Part shown: positions 1 to 8,174 of the stretch, in pieces | Layout of the letters: every line of letters starts with the position of its first letter | Position numbering within the stretch: position 1 is the first letter of the stretch | Source of the DNA: GCA-2705995 sp048267965 | GTDB lineage: Bacteria > Bacteroidota > Bacteroidia > Flavobacteriales_G > Salibacteraceae | Direction of reading: 5' to 3' | Assembly: GCA_048267965.1 (NCBI GenBank) | Contig: JBLWWK010000005.1 | Coordinates: 62,001-126,000, forward strand | Length of the DNA stretch: 64,000 nucleotides | Position numbers and translations under genes: made by a program | Notes under the pieces: generated by a model | What the model was told of the DNA's origin: nothing | The model's database searches: none | The model's input: the letters and a program-made list of their open reading frames with translations, nothing else

Positions 1-104
1 TCTTTTTTTTGTGAACTTGTTTTGGTCAATGTTCTAAAAGCGCCCCAAGAAATTACAAACGTCACCAAGAGATAGATAACTAAGATTGCAAAGATCACTA
101 TCAT
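1..104 (-). CDS. Partial membrane protein, N-terminus only
   Basis: An open frame starts at ATG 104-102 on the minus strand and runs off the left edge after about 34 codons. The start overlaps the stop of the upstream flippase-like gene as ATGA, the usual sign of translational coupling. Residues 3-20 or so form one very hydrophobic segment (IFAILVIYLLVTFVIS), followed by a basic stretch. An N-terminal helix followed by a cytoplasmic domain would fit a membrane-anchored family 2 glycosyltransferase, which often sits beside a UPF0104/AglD-type membrane protein. That is a guess, because no catalytic part is inside the window. Confidence 0.6.
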   Translation of the reverse strand, partial: MIVIFAILVIYLLVTFVISWGAFRTLTKTSSQKK

Positions 105-1078
105 ATTGCTCTGCGTTTTTGTGTGAGTAAGAGAATTTGACCAATCAATGCAGGAACTATGATGTTAATGAGCCAAATTGCTAAAGAAGCCAACAAAACG
201 GCCAATTCTTGGTGGGTGGCAACGCCTAGAACTTGCAAGGCCACAACTTCTCGTATTCCGAATTCTGCCATTGTAAACGAAGGAATTACGGTAGTGATTA
301 GATAAGTGAGGGCTACTCCTGCGTACAAATCGATAAGGGGCATTTCAATTCCGAAGAAAAGTAAGAGAAGTACAAATTGCGAAGTAAATACGAAATATCG
401 CATCATGCTGAAATATAGAACCTTACTTAACGTGGTTAATCTTAAATAGCTAACTACCGATAACGTCCTTTTAGTTTTTGCCCACCATTTAGAATTCATT
501 TTCATGATGGTCACTATTTTTTTAGGATGTAGATAAAAAAAGAGAATAACGGTTCCTACAGCTACACTTGTTGCTACCAATGCTTGAAAAGTGAGTGCTG
601 AAAATGTGTTGCGAGTATAGAAGAAAAGACTGACGGTTCCTACCAATACGGAGATTAGGAGTTGTGCTATGTTGCTCCAAACGCTCAGTATTGAAGCTCT
701 TTTTCGATTCTGTGAAGAAAGGTACATTACGCGAGCAACGAAACTACCAGCACGGTTTGGAGTGAATAAACTGAGTGTTGTGCTCACGTAAATAGCTTGG
801 GTGGCACGTAGAAAAGAGATAGTCTCTATGGGTCGTATAATTGTTCGCCATTTTTGAGTTTCGATCATCCAATTGATAGGCATTAATGAGGTAGAAGCAA
901 TCAGTAGGAACCAATTTTTACTTTGCCGAGCGTTCCATAAATTTTGCCATAATGCATCTATATTGGCATTTTCTCCCACCTTATAATAAAGAAAATAGAG
1001 TACAGCAAGAAGTGAAACACCCCGAAAGAGACGGTGAATTACTTGTTGATTATGCTGATAGAGGTGTTTTATTTTCAT
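101..1078 (-). CDS. UPF0104/AglD-type multi-pass membrane protein (lysylphosphatidylglycerol synthase TM-region family)
   Basis: This 325-residue protein has about eight hydrophobic segments. It carries two family hallmarks of the PF03706 transmembrane region: a TPNRAGSFVAR-type loop near residues 106-116 and an AEFGIRE-type loop near 270-280. The family includes the flippase half of MprF and the archaeal AglD region; members are thought to handle lipid-linked substrates in the inner membrane. No catalytic synthase domain is attached. It overlaps the next gene by ATGA, so the two probably work together in envelope lipid or glycan synthesis. ruvC diverges from it with only 11 bases between the start codons. 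Two copies of the interspersed GTAGGAACC motif lie inside it, both read as Val-Gly-Thr, and a third is read as Trp-Phe-Leu. Confidence 0.8.
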   Translation of the reverse strand: MKIKHLYQHNQQVIHRLFRGVSLLAVLYFLYYKVGENANIDALWQNLWNARQSKNWFLLIASTSLMPINWMIETQKWRTIIRPIETISFLRATQAIYVSTTLSLFTPNRAGSFVARVMYLSSQNRKRASILSVWSNIAQLLISVLVGTVSLFFYTRNTFSALTFQALVATSVAVGTVILFFYLHPKKIVTIMKMNSKWWAKTKRTLSVVSYLRLTTLSKVLYFSMMRYFVFTSQFVLLLLFFGIEMPLIDLYAGVALTYLITTVIPSFTMAEFGIREVVALQVLGVATHQELAVLLASLAIWLINIIVPALIGQILLLTQKRRAI

Positions 1079-1089
1079 TATTTTGCTCT

Positions 1090-1668
1090 GTGGCTAAAAG
1101 TAAGAAAATAGAGCAGGAAAGAGTGATTTTAGGGATTGACCCAGGTACATCTATCATGGGTTACGGAATTATCAAAGTTGTTGGTTCGCGCTTAGAACTG
1201 GTCGATTTAGGAACTATTAAAATGACCAAACTTTCTAATCACGCACAAAAATTGAAAGCCATTTTCGAAGGAACCTTAGACTTGATAGACACGCATCATC
1301 CAGATGAATTGGCCATTGAAGCTCCTTTTTTCGGTAAGAATGTTCAGTCGATGTTGAAATTAGGTAGAGCGCAAGGAGTGGCCATTGCAGCCGCGGTTTA
1401 CCGTGATTTACCGATGGTAGAATACAGTCCACGAAAAATTAAACAATCAATTACAGGTAAAGGGGCCAGTTCGAAAGAGCAAGTGGCAGCGTTGTTGAAA
1501 TCAATTTTGAAAATAAAAGAGCTGCCCAACCAACTGGATGCTACAGATGGTTTAGCAGCTGCTGTTTGTCATTATTTTCAAACAAGTAAAGGTGTTGGAA
1601 CTGAAAAGAAGTCGTATTCGGGTTGGGATGCTTATGTAAAAGCTAATCCTGGGAAAACTACTCGGTAA
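1090..1668 (+). CDS. ruvC: Holliday junction resolvase RuvC
   Basis: RuvC cuts Holliday junctions symmetrically together with the RuvAB motor during recombination repair. From the GTG at 1090 the protein is 192 residues, the normal family length. The four acidic metal ligands are visible: D17 in GIDPGT, E76 in AIEAPFF, and D149 and D152 in LDATDG. A longer frame back to ATG 952 exists, but it would run antisense through the divergent flippase-like gene and adds residues with no family match, so GTG 1090 is preferred. The 3' end overlaps the convergent HIT gene by 11 bases. Confidence 0.93.
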   Translation: MAKSKKIEQERVILGIDPGTSIMGYGIIKVVGSRLELVDLGTIKMTKLSNHAQKLKAIFEGTLDLIDTHHPDELAIEAPFFGKNVQSMLKLGRAQGVAIAAAVYRDLPMVEYSPRKIKQSITGKGASSKEQVAALLKSILKIKELPNQLDATDGLAAAVCHYFQTSKGVGTEKKSYSGWDAYVKANPGKTTR

Positions 1669-2056
1669 TGTTTTTTCGAATATCTTCCGCTAGAGCTTGA
1701 AATTCTTCTGGAGTGAATTTCAATTTTGGTTTAGAAAAATCGATATCTAAAGCACCTTTGAGTGGTATTAGATGAATGTGGGCATGAGGTACTTCTAAAC
1801 CTACAACAGCTTGCCCAATTCGCTCACAAGGCACCACTTTTTCTATCGCCCTAGCAATCTTTTTAGCAAAGACTTGCAAGTTAGCAAGCGTTTTATCTTC
1901 TAAATCGAACAAGTAATCTACTTCTTGCTTTGGAATCACAAGTACGTGACCTTGAGCAATTGGAAAGATGTCTAAAAATGCAAGAAACTCTTCTGTCTCA
2001 GCAATTTTATAAGCGGGGATTTCACCTTGTACGATTTTAGTAAAGATACTTGCCAT
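1658..2056 (-). CDS. HIT family nucleotide-binding protein
   Basis: This 132-residue protein carries the histidine triad H91-A-H93-I-H95 followed by LIPL, and the family N-terminal pattern with GEIPAYKI near residues 11-18 and GHVLVIPK near 36-43. HIT proteins of this branch (Hint/Hit) hydrolyse nucleoside phosphoramidates or dinucleoside polyphosphates; the true substrate cannot be read from sequence. The usual N-terminal zinc cysteines are absent. It lies 11 bases after greA on the same strand, so the two are probably co-transcribed. Confidence 0.9.
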   Translation of the reverse strand: MASIFTKIVQGEIPAYKIAETEEFLAFLDIFPIAQGHVLVIPKQEVDYLFDLEDKTLANLQVFAKKIARAIEKVVPCERIGQAVVGLEVPHAHIHLIPLKGALDIDFSKPKLKFTPEEFQALAEDIRKNITE

Positions 2057-2067
2057 GGCTATTGAGT

Positions 2068-2541
2068 TTAACGAGTAATTTCGATTACTTCAAATTCCAT
2101 CACACCACGGGGTACTTTGATTTCAGCAATATCGCCTACTTTTTTACCGAGTAAACCCTTTCCGATAGGTGAATCTACTGATATTTTTCCAGTTTTTAAA
2201 TCAGCTTCGCTTTCAGCCACTAGGGTGTAAAGCATTTCTTTTTTAGTACTCACGTTTTTAATACGAACCTTAGAAAGAATAAAAACTTTACTGTTATTCA
2301 TCTGAGATTCATCAATAACACGGGCGTTACTCAAAAGACCTTTGATTTTCGCAATTTTAGCTTCTAGCAAGCCTTGAGCTTCTTTAGCTGCATCATATTC
2401 TGCGTTTTCAGAAAGATCTCCTTTATCGCGAGCTTCAGCTATCTGTTGCGAAATTTTTGGTCGCTCAACAGTTTCTAATTGTCTTAGTTCTGCTTTGAGT
2501 TTATCTAATCCTTCCTGGGTGTAATATGTTACTTGACTCAT
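2068..2541 (-). CDS. greA: Transcription elongation factor GreA
   Basis: GreA enters the RNA polymerase secondary channel and stimulates cleavage of backtracked RNA. From ATG 2541 the protein is 157 residues, close to the normal 158. The N-terminal coiled coil ends in the acidic tip DLSENAEY with D42 and E45 at the expected catalytic positions, followed by the globular domain ending in GVMEFEVIEI. A frame extending upstream to 2718 crosses the terminator hairpin at 2581-2606 and the end of the neighbouring gene, so it is not used. The HIT gene follows after 11 bases. Confidence 0.95.
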   Translation of the reverse strand: MSQVTYYTQEGLDKLKAELRQLETVERPKISQQIAEARDKGDLSENAEYDAAKEAQGLLEAKIAKIKGLLSNARVIDESQMNNSKVFILSKVRIKNVSTKKEMLYTLVAESEADLKTGKISVDSPIGKGLLGKKVGDIAEIKVPRGVMEFEVIEITR

Positions 2542-2580
2542 GGATTTCAATATTTGAAAAATGGTACGTGTATAAGAAAG

Positions 2581-2606
2581 AAAATCCCGCTCTAGAGCGG
2601 GATTTT
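2581..2606 (-). terminator. Perfect 26-bp palindrome, rho-independent terminator
   Basis: The sequence is a perfect inverted repeat, with the core ATCCCGCTCTAGAGCGGGAT flanked by AA and TT. It lies between the end of the PorV-like gene (2630) and the greA start (2541). Read on the minus strand it gives a GC-rich stem and a short T run, so it probably ends the TonB-receptor/secreted protein/PorV-like transcript. Confidence 0.75.
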
Positions 2607-2629
2607 GCAAAATTATATGTTTTTTATAA

Positions 2630-3715
2630 TTACAAGTTGATTCGAATCCCGAACGTGTGTGTACCACTAAAAGGGTTGGTATCTCGGTACGAATAATCAA
2701 AGTCGATGGTAGAACCATTTTCGTTAATGGGCATGGCTACAGTTAAACCTGCAGTTGGACCCGTATAGGCTGTGGTTCTTTCGTTAGAATCGAAAACATC
2801 TTCTTCGTAAACTAAACCAGCTCTGAACATAAACATTTCTTTGAATGCATATTCTCCACCAATCATAATCTGATCTTTACCAAAAGAGTTAGCAAGGAAA
2901 TTACCAGCACCAGTAATTCTGTGCATGGCTTCTAATTCTTTACCTTCTTCATCTGATTTCTCACCAATATAGTAATCGTAAGCAACACCAATACTTAGTG
3001 ACGATGGTAATTCGAAAGGCTCTGTTCTTTGTTCTAAGGTAAATTCTTTTTCATCTAAAAGTAATTTAGTTGAAAAACCATCACCATTAAAACTCATTTG
3101 AGGTCCTACGTTACGCAACGCAATCGCAAACTTAATGTTGTCTTTTGGACCAGTAACGTAACGTATACCAGCATCAAAAGCAACACCACGAGTAGTTGCA
3201 TCTGTAATATTTTCTGAAACAGCTTTTACTGTGATACCACCATAAATACTGTTAGAGAATTCTTTTGCATAAGATAGGTTGATGTTCAAATATTGCGGTG
3301 AGTAAGTACCAACACCAGCTTCAGGTAGATCGGTGGTAGTGATGTCAATTTCACCAAAGTTCATTGACATAATATTTAAGCCTAATACCCCAGTTTCCCC
3401 AACACGTTGAGCAAGACCGAATGCATTAATGGCTACATCTGATCCTGAAAGCCATCTCGTGTGAGCGAAGGTAACTTCAGTTTTTCTAGTAAACGCTAAA
3501 CCGGCTACGTTTAGGTTTACAGATTCTAATCCTATAATAGAAGCAGTATTTGCACTTGCAAAACCTGAACTTCTGGCCCAAGGATTAATTTGTAATTGTG
3601 AAGCTCCAGACTGACCAACTCGATCTTCGTTTCCGGCATATGAGGTAGAAGTTGCAACTGTTAGCAGAGCCATAATGGCTCCGCTAATGATTGCTTTATC
3701 TAGATTCATCTTCAT
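2630..3715 (-). CDS. PorV/PorQ-like outer-membrane beta-barrel (UPF0164/FadL-like fold)
   Basis: This is a 361-residue exported protein with a signal peptide at about residues 1-27 (hydrophobic core AIMALLTVAT, cleavage near SYA). The mature part has the PorV/PorQ pattern: early NPWARSSG and NLNVAGLAF segments, then alternating amphipathic strands ending in TFGIRINL. PorV family barrels act in type IX secretion, shuttling or anchoring cargo at the outer membrane. Its place as third gene behind a TonB receptor and a giant secreted protein suggests it serves that protein specifically, not as the main PorV. The second ATG (codon 3) is an equally good start. A second, shorter PorV-like protein is at 55624-56439. 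Confidence 0.75.
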   Translation of the reverse strand: MKMNLDKAIISGAIMALLTVATSTSYAGNEDRVGQSGASQLQINPWARSSGFASANTASIIGLESVNLNVAGLAFTRKTEVTFAHTRWLSGSDVAINAFGLAQRVGETGVLGLNIMSMNFGEIDITTTDLPEAGVGTYSPQYLNINLSYAKEFSNSIYGGITVKAVSENITDATTRGVAFDAGIRYVTGPKDNIKFAIALRNVGPQMSFNGDGFSTKLLLDEKEFTLEQRTEPFELPSSLSIGVAYDYYIGEKSDEEGKELEAMHRITGAGNFLANSFGKDQIMIGGEYAFKEMFMFRAGLVYEEDVFDSNERTTAYTGPTAGLTVAMPINENGSTIDFDYSYRDTNPFSGTHTFGIRINL

Positions 3716-3768
3716 AGTGAATTGTTTCTTTTGTTAGCTGCTTAAGTAATATAATTCTCTCTTATGAT

Positions 3769-6700
3769 TTAGAACGAGTCAAGATCAATTGGTCGAAGAA
3801 CTCCGAACCATTTCAATACTTTCTCTCCAACTCCCGGCACATCAACGTGGATTAAATACATTCCACTAGCAATTGGAATTCTAGCTTGGTTCTTTAAATC
3901 CCAATCAATTGATGTAATACTAGGATCGTCTTTAGAGAATTGACGAATTAGCGTTCCGTTCATTGTATAAATCTTAATATCACATCGCTGTGGAAGATTT
4001 ATGATTTTAACTACGTTATCTAACTTATCAGACTCATATTGAGAGTAAGCATAGTATGGGTTAGGAACCACATAGATATCGTCTAATGCAGATTCTGCTA
4101 CGCTTTTCACGTTGGTTTCTGCTGCAAGAGCATCTAGGTTAAACTCATACATTGGCAAACCTCCGTTAGCTGTAGCTGATACTAGACCGATTGTATCGGT
4201 AGCAGTTGTAGCTGTGAAGGTAGTAACGCCTGCAACTCCTTGGAATCTTTCATTTCTATTGTAAAGAACACCATTGTAGTCAATAGGTCCAGCGTTAACA
4301 ATATAAGTTTCTCCAGCTTGAATAGTTCCTGCAGGATTGGCTGTACCTGCTGGGTTTAATACTTCTCCAGTTGGATAAGCTTCGTATTGAACGTTAGTAC
4401 GCAATTTCACTTTAACATCAGTTGACAATAGTGTACTGTTGTTTTCAAGTAGTGGGAAACCTGTCCACATCGCAGATCTCCATACGCTATAATAGCTAGA
4501 AACATCACCTGCAGATAATTTCGCTTGCATAAATGCACCAAAGTCGTAGCTAGGCATTCTGTATTCAGAGCTGTTATAGTCTAATGGGAAGTTATGTTGG
4601 TTCTCTTCAACAATGTTATTTCTGAATACAAAGATGAAGTGTTTACCACCGAAACGTGCGTTACCTAACCCAATACCTTGATACATTGTAGAAGTCGGGT
4701 TCCATTGCATATCCGCTCCGTTTTCTGCAACCATCCATGAATCTTCACCAAAAGCCATGTTTAATCGCTCTCCAGTCATAAGATCAACAGCATATCCTGG
4801 GAACCAACCCATTCCGGTAGCAGCGATAAAGTTTGGATCATTTGGATCGTCAGAAGCTGTTCCGCCACCTGTAGTATCCGCTGGGTTTCCATCTTTATCT
4901 ACCGAAGGAGCCGCTCTCAATGCACCTTTTTGAACATTTCCTTGTGAGTTTACAGGGTCATCGTGCATTTCAATAACGGGTACTCGAGTCCATTTAGACT
5001 TATCACTAGTTAGAACAATATCCACATCTCTCAACAAGTTAAGCATGTATCCACGATTTGTTGAAGTCGTTGGAAGCGCTCTGTAAATATTGGTGATAGT
5101 AGCAGGGTTACCATTAGGTGCTGTAGTACTTAACGGTCCGTGTATATTCCAAGTTGTCATTCTAGAAGGAGCCCAAGTTCCACCAAGAATAGATTCATAA
5201 ACTTGATCTTGATCCAGTGCCAGTTCTTGAATAGTTGACCCTTGTGGAGGGTCTGCAACTACATCGTAATCCCAATATGCTTCTTGGTTTTCTTCAGCGT
5301 TAACACCTGAGCGTATCCAGTTTTGGTAGTTGTTTCCATCAGCGTTAGCTACACCAGATAACCATCTATTAGCAGGATCAGCAAATTCAATTTCTGCTCC
5401 AATGAAGCCAAGCTGATCAGTTGTATTATCACCAGATACTGTTGGCTGAGAAACTATAACTGAAATACCTAATTCAGGAACTAATACTTCACTTTCTAAC
5501 GAAATGGTAGCAGTAGAAGTAATAGTGTCGTTAAGTTGATCTCCGTATAAGATCCAATAAGCATTCGATAAATTATTTGCGGTTGCAGAAGTTGAATCCT
5601 TTAAAGCAATGGTATAGTTACCAGCTTTTACGTTAAGCGGATCGTACACTTTCACTTCAATAGGACCTGCACCAATTTCATACACTGGATTTGCCACTCT
5701 GTGATCATTGTTAGCAAAGATTTCTTCGATGCTTTCTTCCTTCATTTCAATGAAGTTTCCACCGTTACCAATACCTTCAAGACGAGTAATTTCAACACCG
5801 TCTCCGTAATTAGCGTTCAGAATAGTTCCACCATTCTTTGGAGAAGAACTATGAGGAATAGCACTGTATACTCTAATAGCGCCTGTAACTCCTTTACGAC
5901 TACCGATATAAGGCTCAGTTTGTCCGTCTAAGAAACCATCAACCTGCTTGTATTCTTTGTACTGGTTGTAGGCGTATGCAATAGCCATGTAGTAATATGT
6001 CTTGTGGTTAACAAGCTTGTTATCACCTTCAGCAAATGCATCTTGAGTAATACGGAAAGTTTTTAAAATACCTTCGTTAGCAGCCTCTTCAACACGTGGT
6101 TCAGGAACGTTAGCTCCTAAATCTGGATCTAAGCGGAAGTTCGTTAAAGTAGTAACACTATCACGAATATCACACTGAGCTACTAAACGCGCTTTATCGA
6201 TATCAAAAAGTTCACCTGCAGAAACAGAGTTGTCTTTCAATTGGAAAATTTGATATCCTTGGAATCTGTATGAAGCGTAAGCATCTTGTTCAGCCGGAGA
6301 TAAGCTATCTGGCGGAATGTTAAATGGATCGCGCTCAACATAAGATTCGTTAAAGTTATTTGAGTTCGGTAAGTTACTTATTGTTAAAATAAGCTCTTTG
6401 TCTAATTCAATAACATCTACTTCAGGAGCTTCAGGTCCATTAAGAATTTGGAAACAGTTATCAAATAACGCCTGAGTTTTATCATCTGCCGTCTTTAAGG
6501 TTTCTACTGATTGGTTCGCACCACCAGAGGTAGCTTGAGACCAAACAACACCGACTGTAATGTTATTGACAGCACCAGGAGCCAATGTAAAAGGTCCTGC
6601 TGATTGAACGAATCTTCTATCGAAAGGAACGTTACCAGCTGTTACCTCAGTCCATGAAGGTTGAGGAACACCACCTGTACCCCATCCAACGGGATCAGAA

Positions 6701-8139
6701 TCACCAGGGAACATGTAATCTGCTATAACGTTAGGATCTGTGTCAGGGCTACCTACGTGACCAGTTCCACCGTATCTCATCGGAGTATTATCTCTCCAGA
6801 TACTTCTTAAGTAGTTATAATACTGAACAGCGTTCTGAGGATCAGCTCTAGGTCCACTTTGCGTGTTGTTGTGGTATAAGAATGCACGCATACCTAATCT
6901 TTCGTTATCTGGTATACCATCACCGTAACCTACTCCTAAGCCTTTGTAAGGAATACCATTACCGTTAGCTGCAGTATTGTAATCAAGAATATCAGAGTTA
7001 TTTTGAGGTCCAGGGTTATCAAGACCATCGTTATCTTGGTAAGGTCCTTGGAAGAAATCAACACCAATAGCTGGAGGTTGGTTACCATAACCTAAAGAAC
7101 CACCATTATCTTCATCGTCTTCATCACCATTGTAGCAGTAACCAAGACCACGTCTAACATCACAACCTACGTAGTCATCTTGTGGGTTACCTAAATCAGC
7201 ATCCACCCAAAATCCGAAATATGTTTCTTCTAGCGTAAAAGAAGAACGGTTTACGATTTCGTAGTTGTAAAATGTCATGTTGTTCACTTCATCGTTGGTA
7301 GCAAAACCAAAGGCTTGAGCTCTTATTTCCATACCAATTGGATCACCACCTGATTCAGTGTGAATGTTTCCTTTATCGTTAAATACCCACCAAAGGTTTT
7401 TATCTCCATAGATATCAACGATTCGCTGACCACAATCTGGGTTACCACTTAATTCGTAACGTGGATAATCACCAGCATTAGGATCGTAGTTACCATCACC
7501 ATCTCTATCAAAGAAAGGCGCTAAGTAGTAATCTTCGTTGTAAGGAGCGAAGTTTCTACCGTGAGCAGGCCAGTTGATAATGCTTTGAGGCACTTGATAA
7601 TTAGGAAAGTTATCTTGCTGATTAGTTGTTCCATTTTCTTGGTCAGAAAGACCCGCTTCATACCAAGCAACAAATTCAGCAACTTCATCTCTTGTAGTCG
7701 TAAAATGCTCATCCCAATCTAAACACGTAGCTGGATCAATCTCAGCTGTGTTAGTACTTAAGGGACCCGTCCAGAAATCATTACCTTGACTTCTGAATCG
7801 CTGAGCAGCAACTTTTAACTGACCAGAAACATCTTCTCCACCTAACCATAGAGATCCGGCAAATAACGCATCTCTACCACTTCCTGCTGGAATTTCATAT
7901 TGTGGTTGACCAACGAGATCCCACCACATATCACCACCTGTCTGAATGAGTGCACGTGTGTTATTGATGTCAAGCTCGGTAGCAGTAGTAGGAGGGGCAC
8001 AGTTAGCAGCTGTACCGTTACTCGATGAGCTTTTCGAACGCTTGTTCGATGCTCGCTCCCCCTCGAGTATTCTCGCCTCAGCAGTGGTGAATACACCGCT
8101 TAAGACAAAACTAAAAAGTAAGATCAGACCCTTTTTCAT
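3769..8139 (-). CDS. Giant secreted protein with FlgD-like/T9SS-type C-terminal domain
   Basis: This is a 1456-residue protein with a clear signal peptide (hydrophobic core LILLFSFVLSGVF, cleavage near residue 22). It is rich in Asp, Asn, Gly and aromatic residues, as surface proteins of this phylum are. An early conserved-looking block has GGDMWWDL near 68-75 and LFAGSLWLGG near 92-101. A calcium-loop-like DRDGDGNYDPNAGDYP follows at 211-226. The last 100 residues form an Ig-like FlgD/Por-secretion fold (VVPNPYY, then IKIYTMNGTLIR, then ASGMYLIHVDV). Unlike a canonical type A sorting domain it continues for about ten residues past the last strand. The TonB receptor lies 35 bases upstream and the PorV-like barrel 53 bases downstream. 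The function is not known to me. The gene has no exact GTAGGAACC motif. Confidence 0.75.
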   Translation of the reverse strand: MKKGLILLFSFVLSGVFTTAEARILEGERASNKRSKSSSSNGTAANCAPPTTATELDINNTRALIQTGGDMWWDLVGQPQYEIPAGSGRDALFAGSLWLGGEDVSGQLKVAAQRFRSQGNDFWTGPLSTNTAEIDPATCLDWDEHFTTTRDEVAEFVAWYEAGLSDQENGTTNQQDNFPNYQVPQSIINWPAHGRNFAPYNEDYYLAPFFDRDGDGNYDPNAGDYPRYELSGNPDCGQRIVDIYGDKNLWWVFNDKGNIHTESGGDPIGMEIRAQAFGFATNDEVNNMTFYNYEIVNRSSFTLEETYFGFWVDADLGNPQDDYVGCDVRRGLGYCYNGDEDDEDNGGSLGYGNQPPAIGVDFFQGPYQDNDGLDNPGPQNNSDILDYNTAANGNGIPYKGLGVGYGDGIPDNERLGMRAFLYHNNTQSGPRADPQNAVQYYNYLRSIWRDNTPMRYGGTGHVGSPDTDPNVIADYMFPGDSDPVGWGTGGVPQPSWTEVTAGNVPFDRRFVQSAGPFTLAPGAVNNITVGVVWSQATSGGANQSVETLKTADDKTQALFDNCFQILNGPEAPEVDVIELDKELILTISNLPNSNNFNESYVERDPFNIPPDSLSPAEQDAYASYRFQGYQIFQLKDNSVSAGELFDIDKARLVAQCDIRDSVTTLTNFRLDPDLGANVPEPRVEEAANEGILKTFRITQDAFAEGDNKLVNHKTYYYMAIAYAYNQYKEYKQVDGFLDGQTEPYIGSRKGVTGAIRVYSAIPHSSSPKNGGTILNANYGDGVEITRLEGIGNGGNFIEMKEESIEEIFANNDHRVANPVYEIGAGPIEVKVYDPLNVKAGNYTIALKDSTSATANNLSNAYWILYGDQLNDTITSTATISLESEVLVPELGISVIVSQPTVSGDNTTDQLGFIGAEIEFADPANRWLSGVANADGNNYQNWIRSGVNAEENQEAYWDYDVVADPPQGSTIQELALDQDQVYESILGGTWAPSRMTTWNIHGPLSTTAPNGNPATITNIYRALPTTSTNRGYMLNLLRDVDIVLTSDKSKWTRVPVIEMHDDPVNSQGNVQKGALRAAPSVDKDGNPADTTGGGTASDDPNDPNFIAATGMGWFPGYAVDLMTGERLNMAFGEDSWMVAENGADMQWNPTSTMYQGIGLGNARFGGKHFIFVFRNNIVEENQHNFPLDYNSSEYRMPSYDFGAFMQAKLSAGDVSSYYSVWRSAMWTGFPLLENNSTLLSTDVKVKLRTNVQYEAYPTGEVLNPAGTANPAGTIQAGETYIVNAGPIDYNGVLYNRNERFQGVAGVTTFTATTATDTIGLVSATANGGLPMYEFNLDALAAETNVKSVAESALDDIYVVPNPYYAYSQYESDKLDNVVKIINLPQRCDIKIYTMNGTLIRQFSKDDPSITSIDWDLKNQARIPIASGMYLIHVDVPGVGEKVLKWFGVLRPIDLDSF

Positions 8140-8174
8140 AATATATCTCTCTTTTCTTTCTTTAATTCAGTTAC

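Noticed and set aside
952..1089. N-terminal extension of ruvC from ATG 952
   Set aside because: It would run antisense through the divergent flippase-like gene and adds residues with no RuvC match; GTG 1090 gives the normal length.
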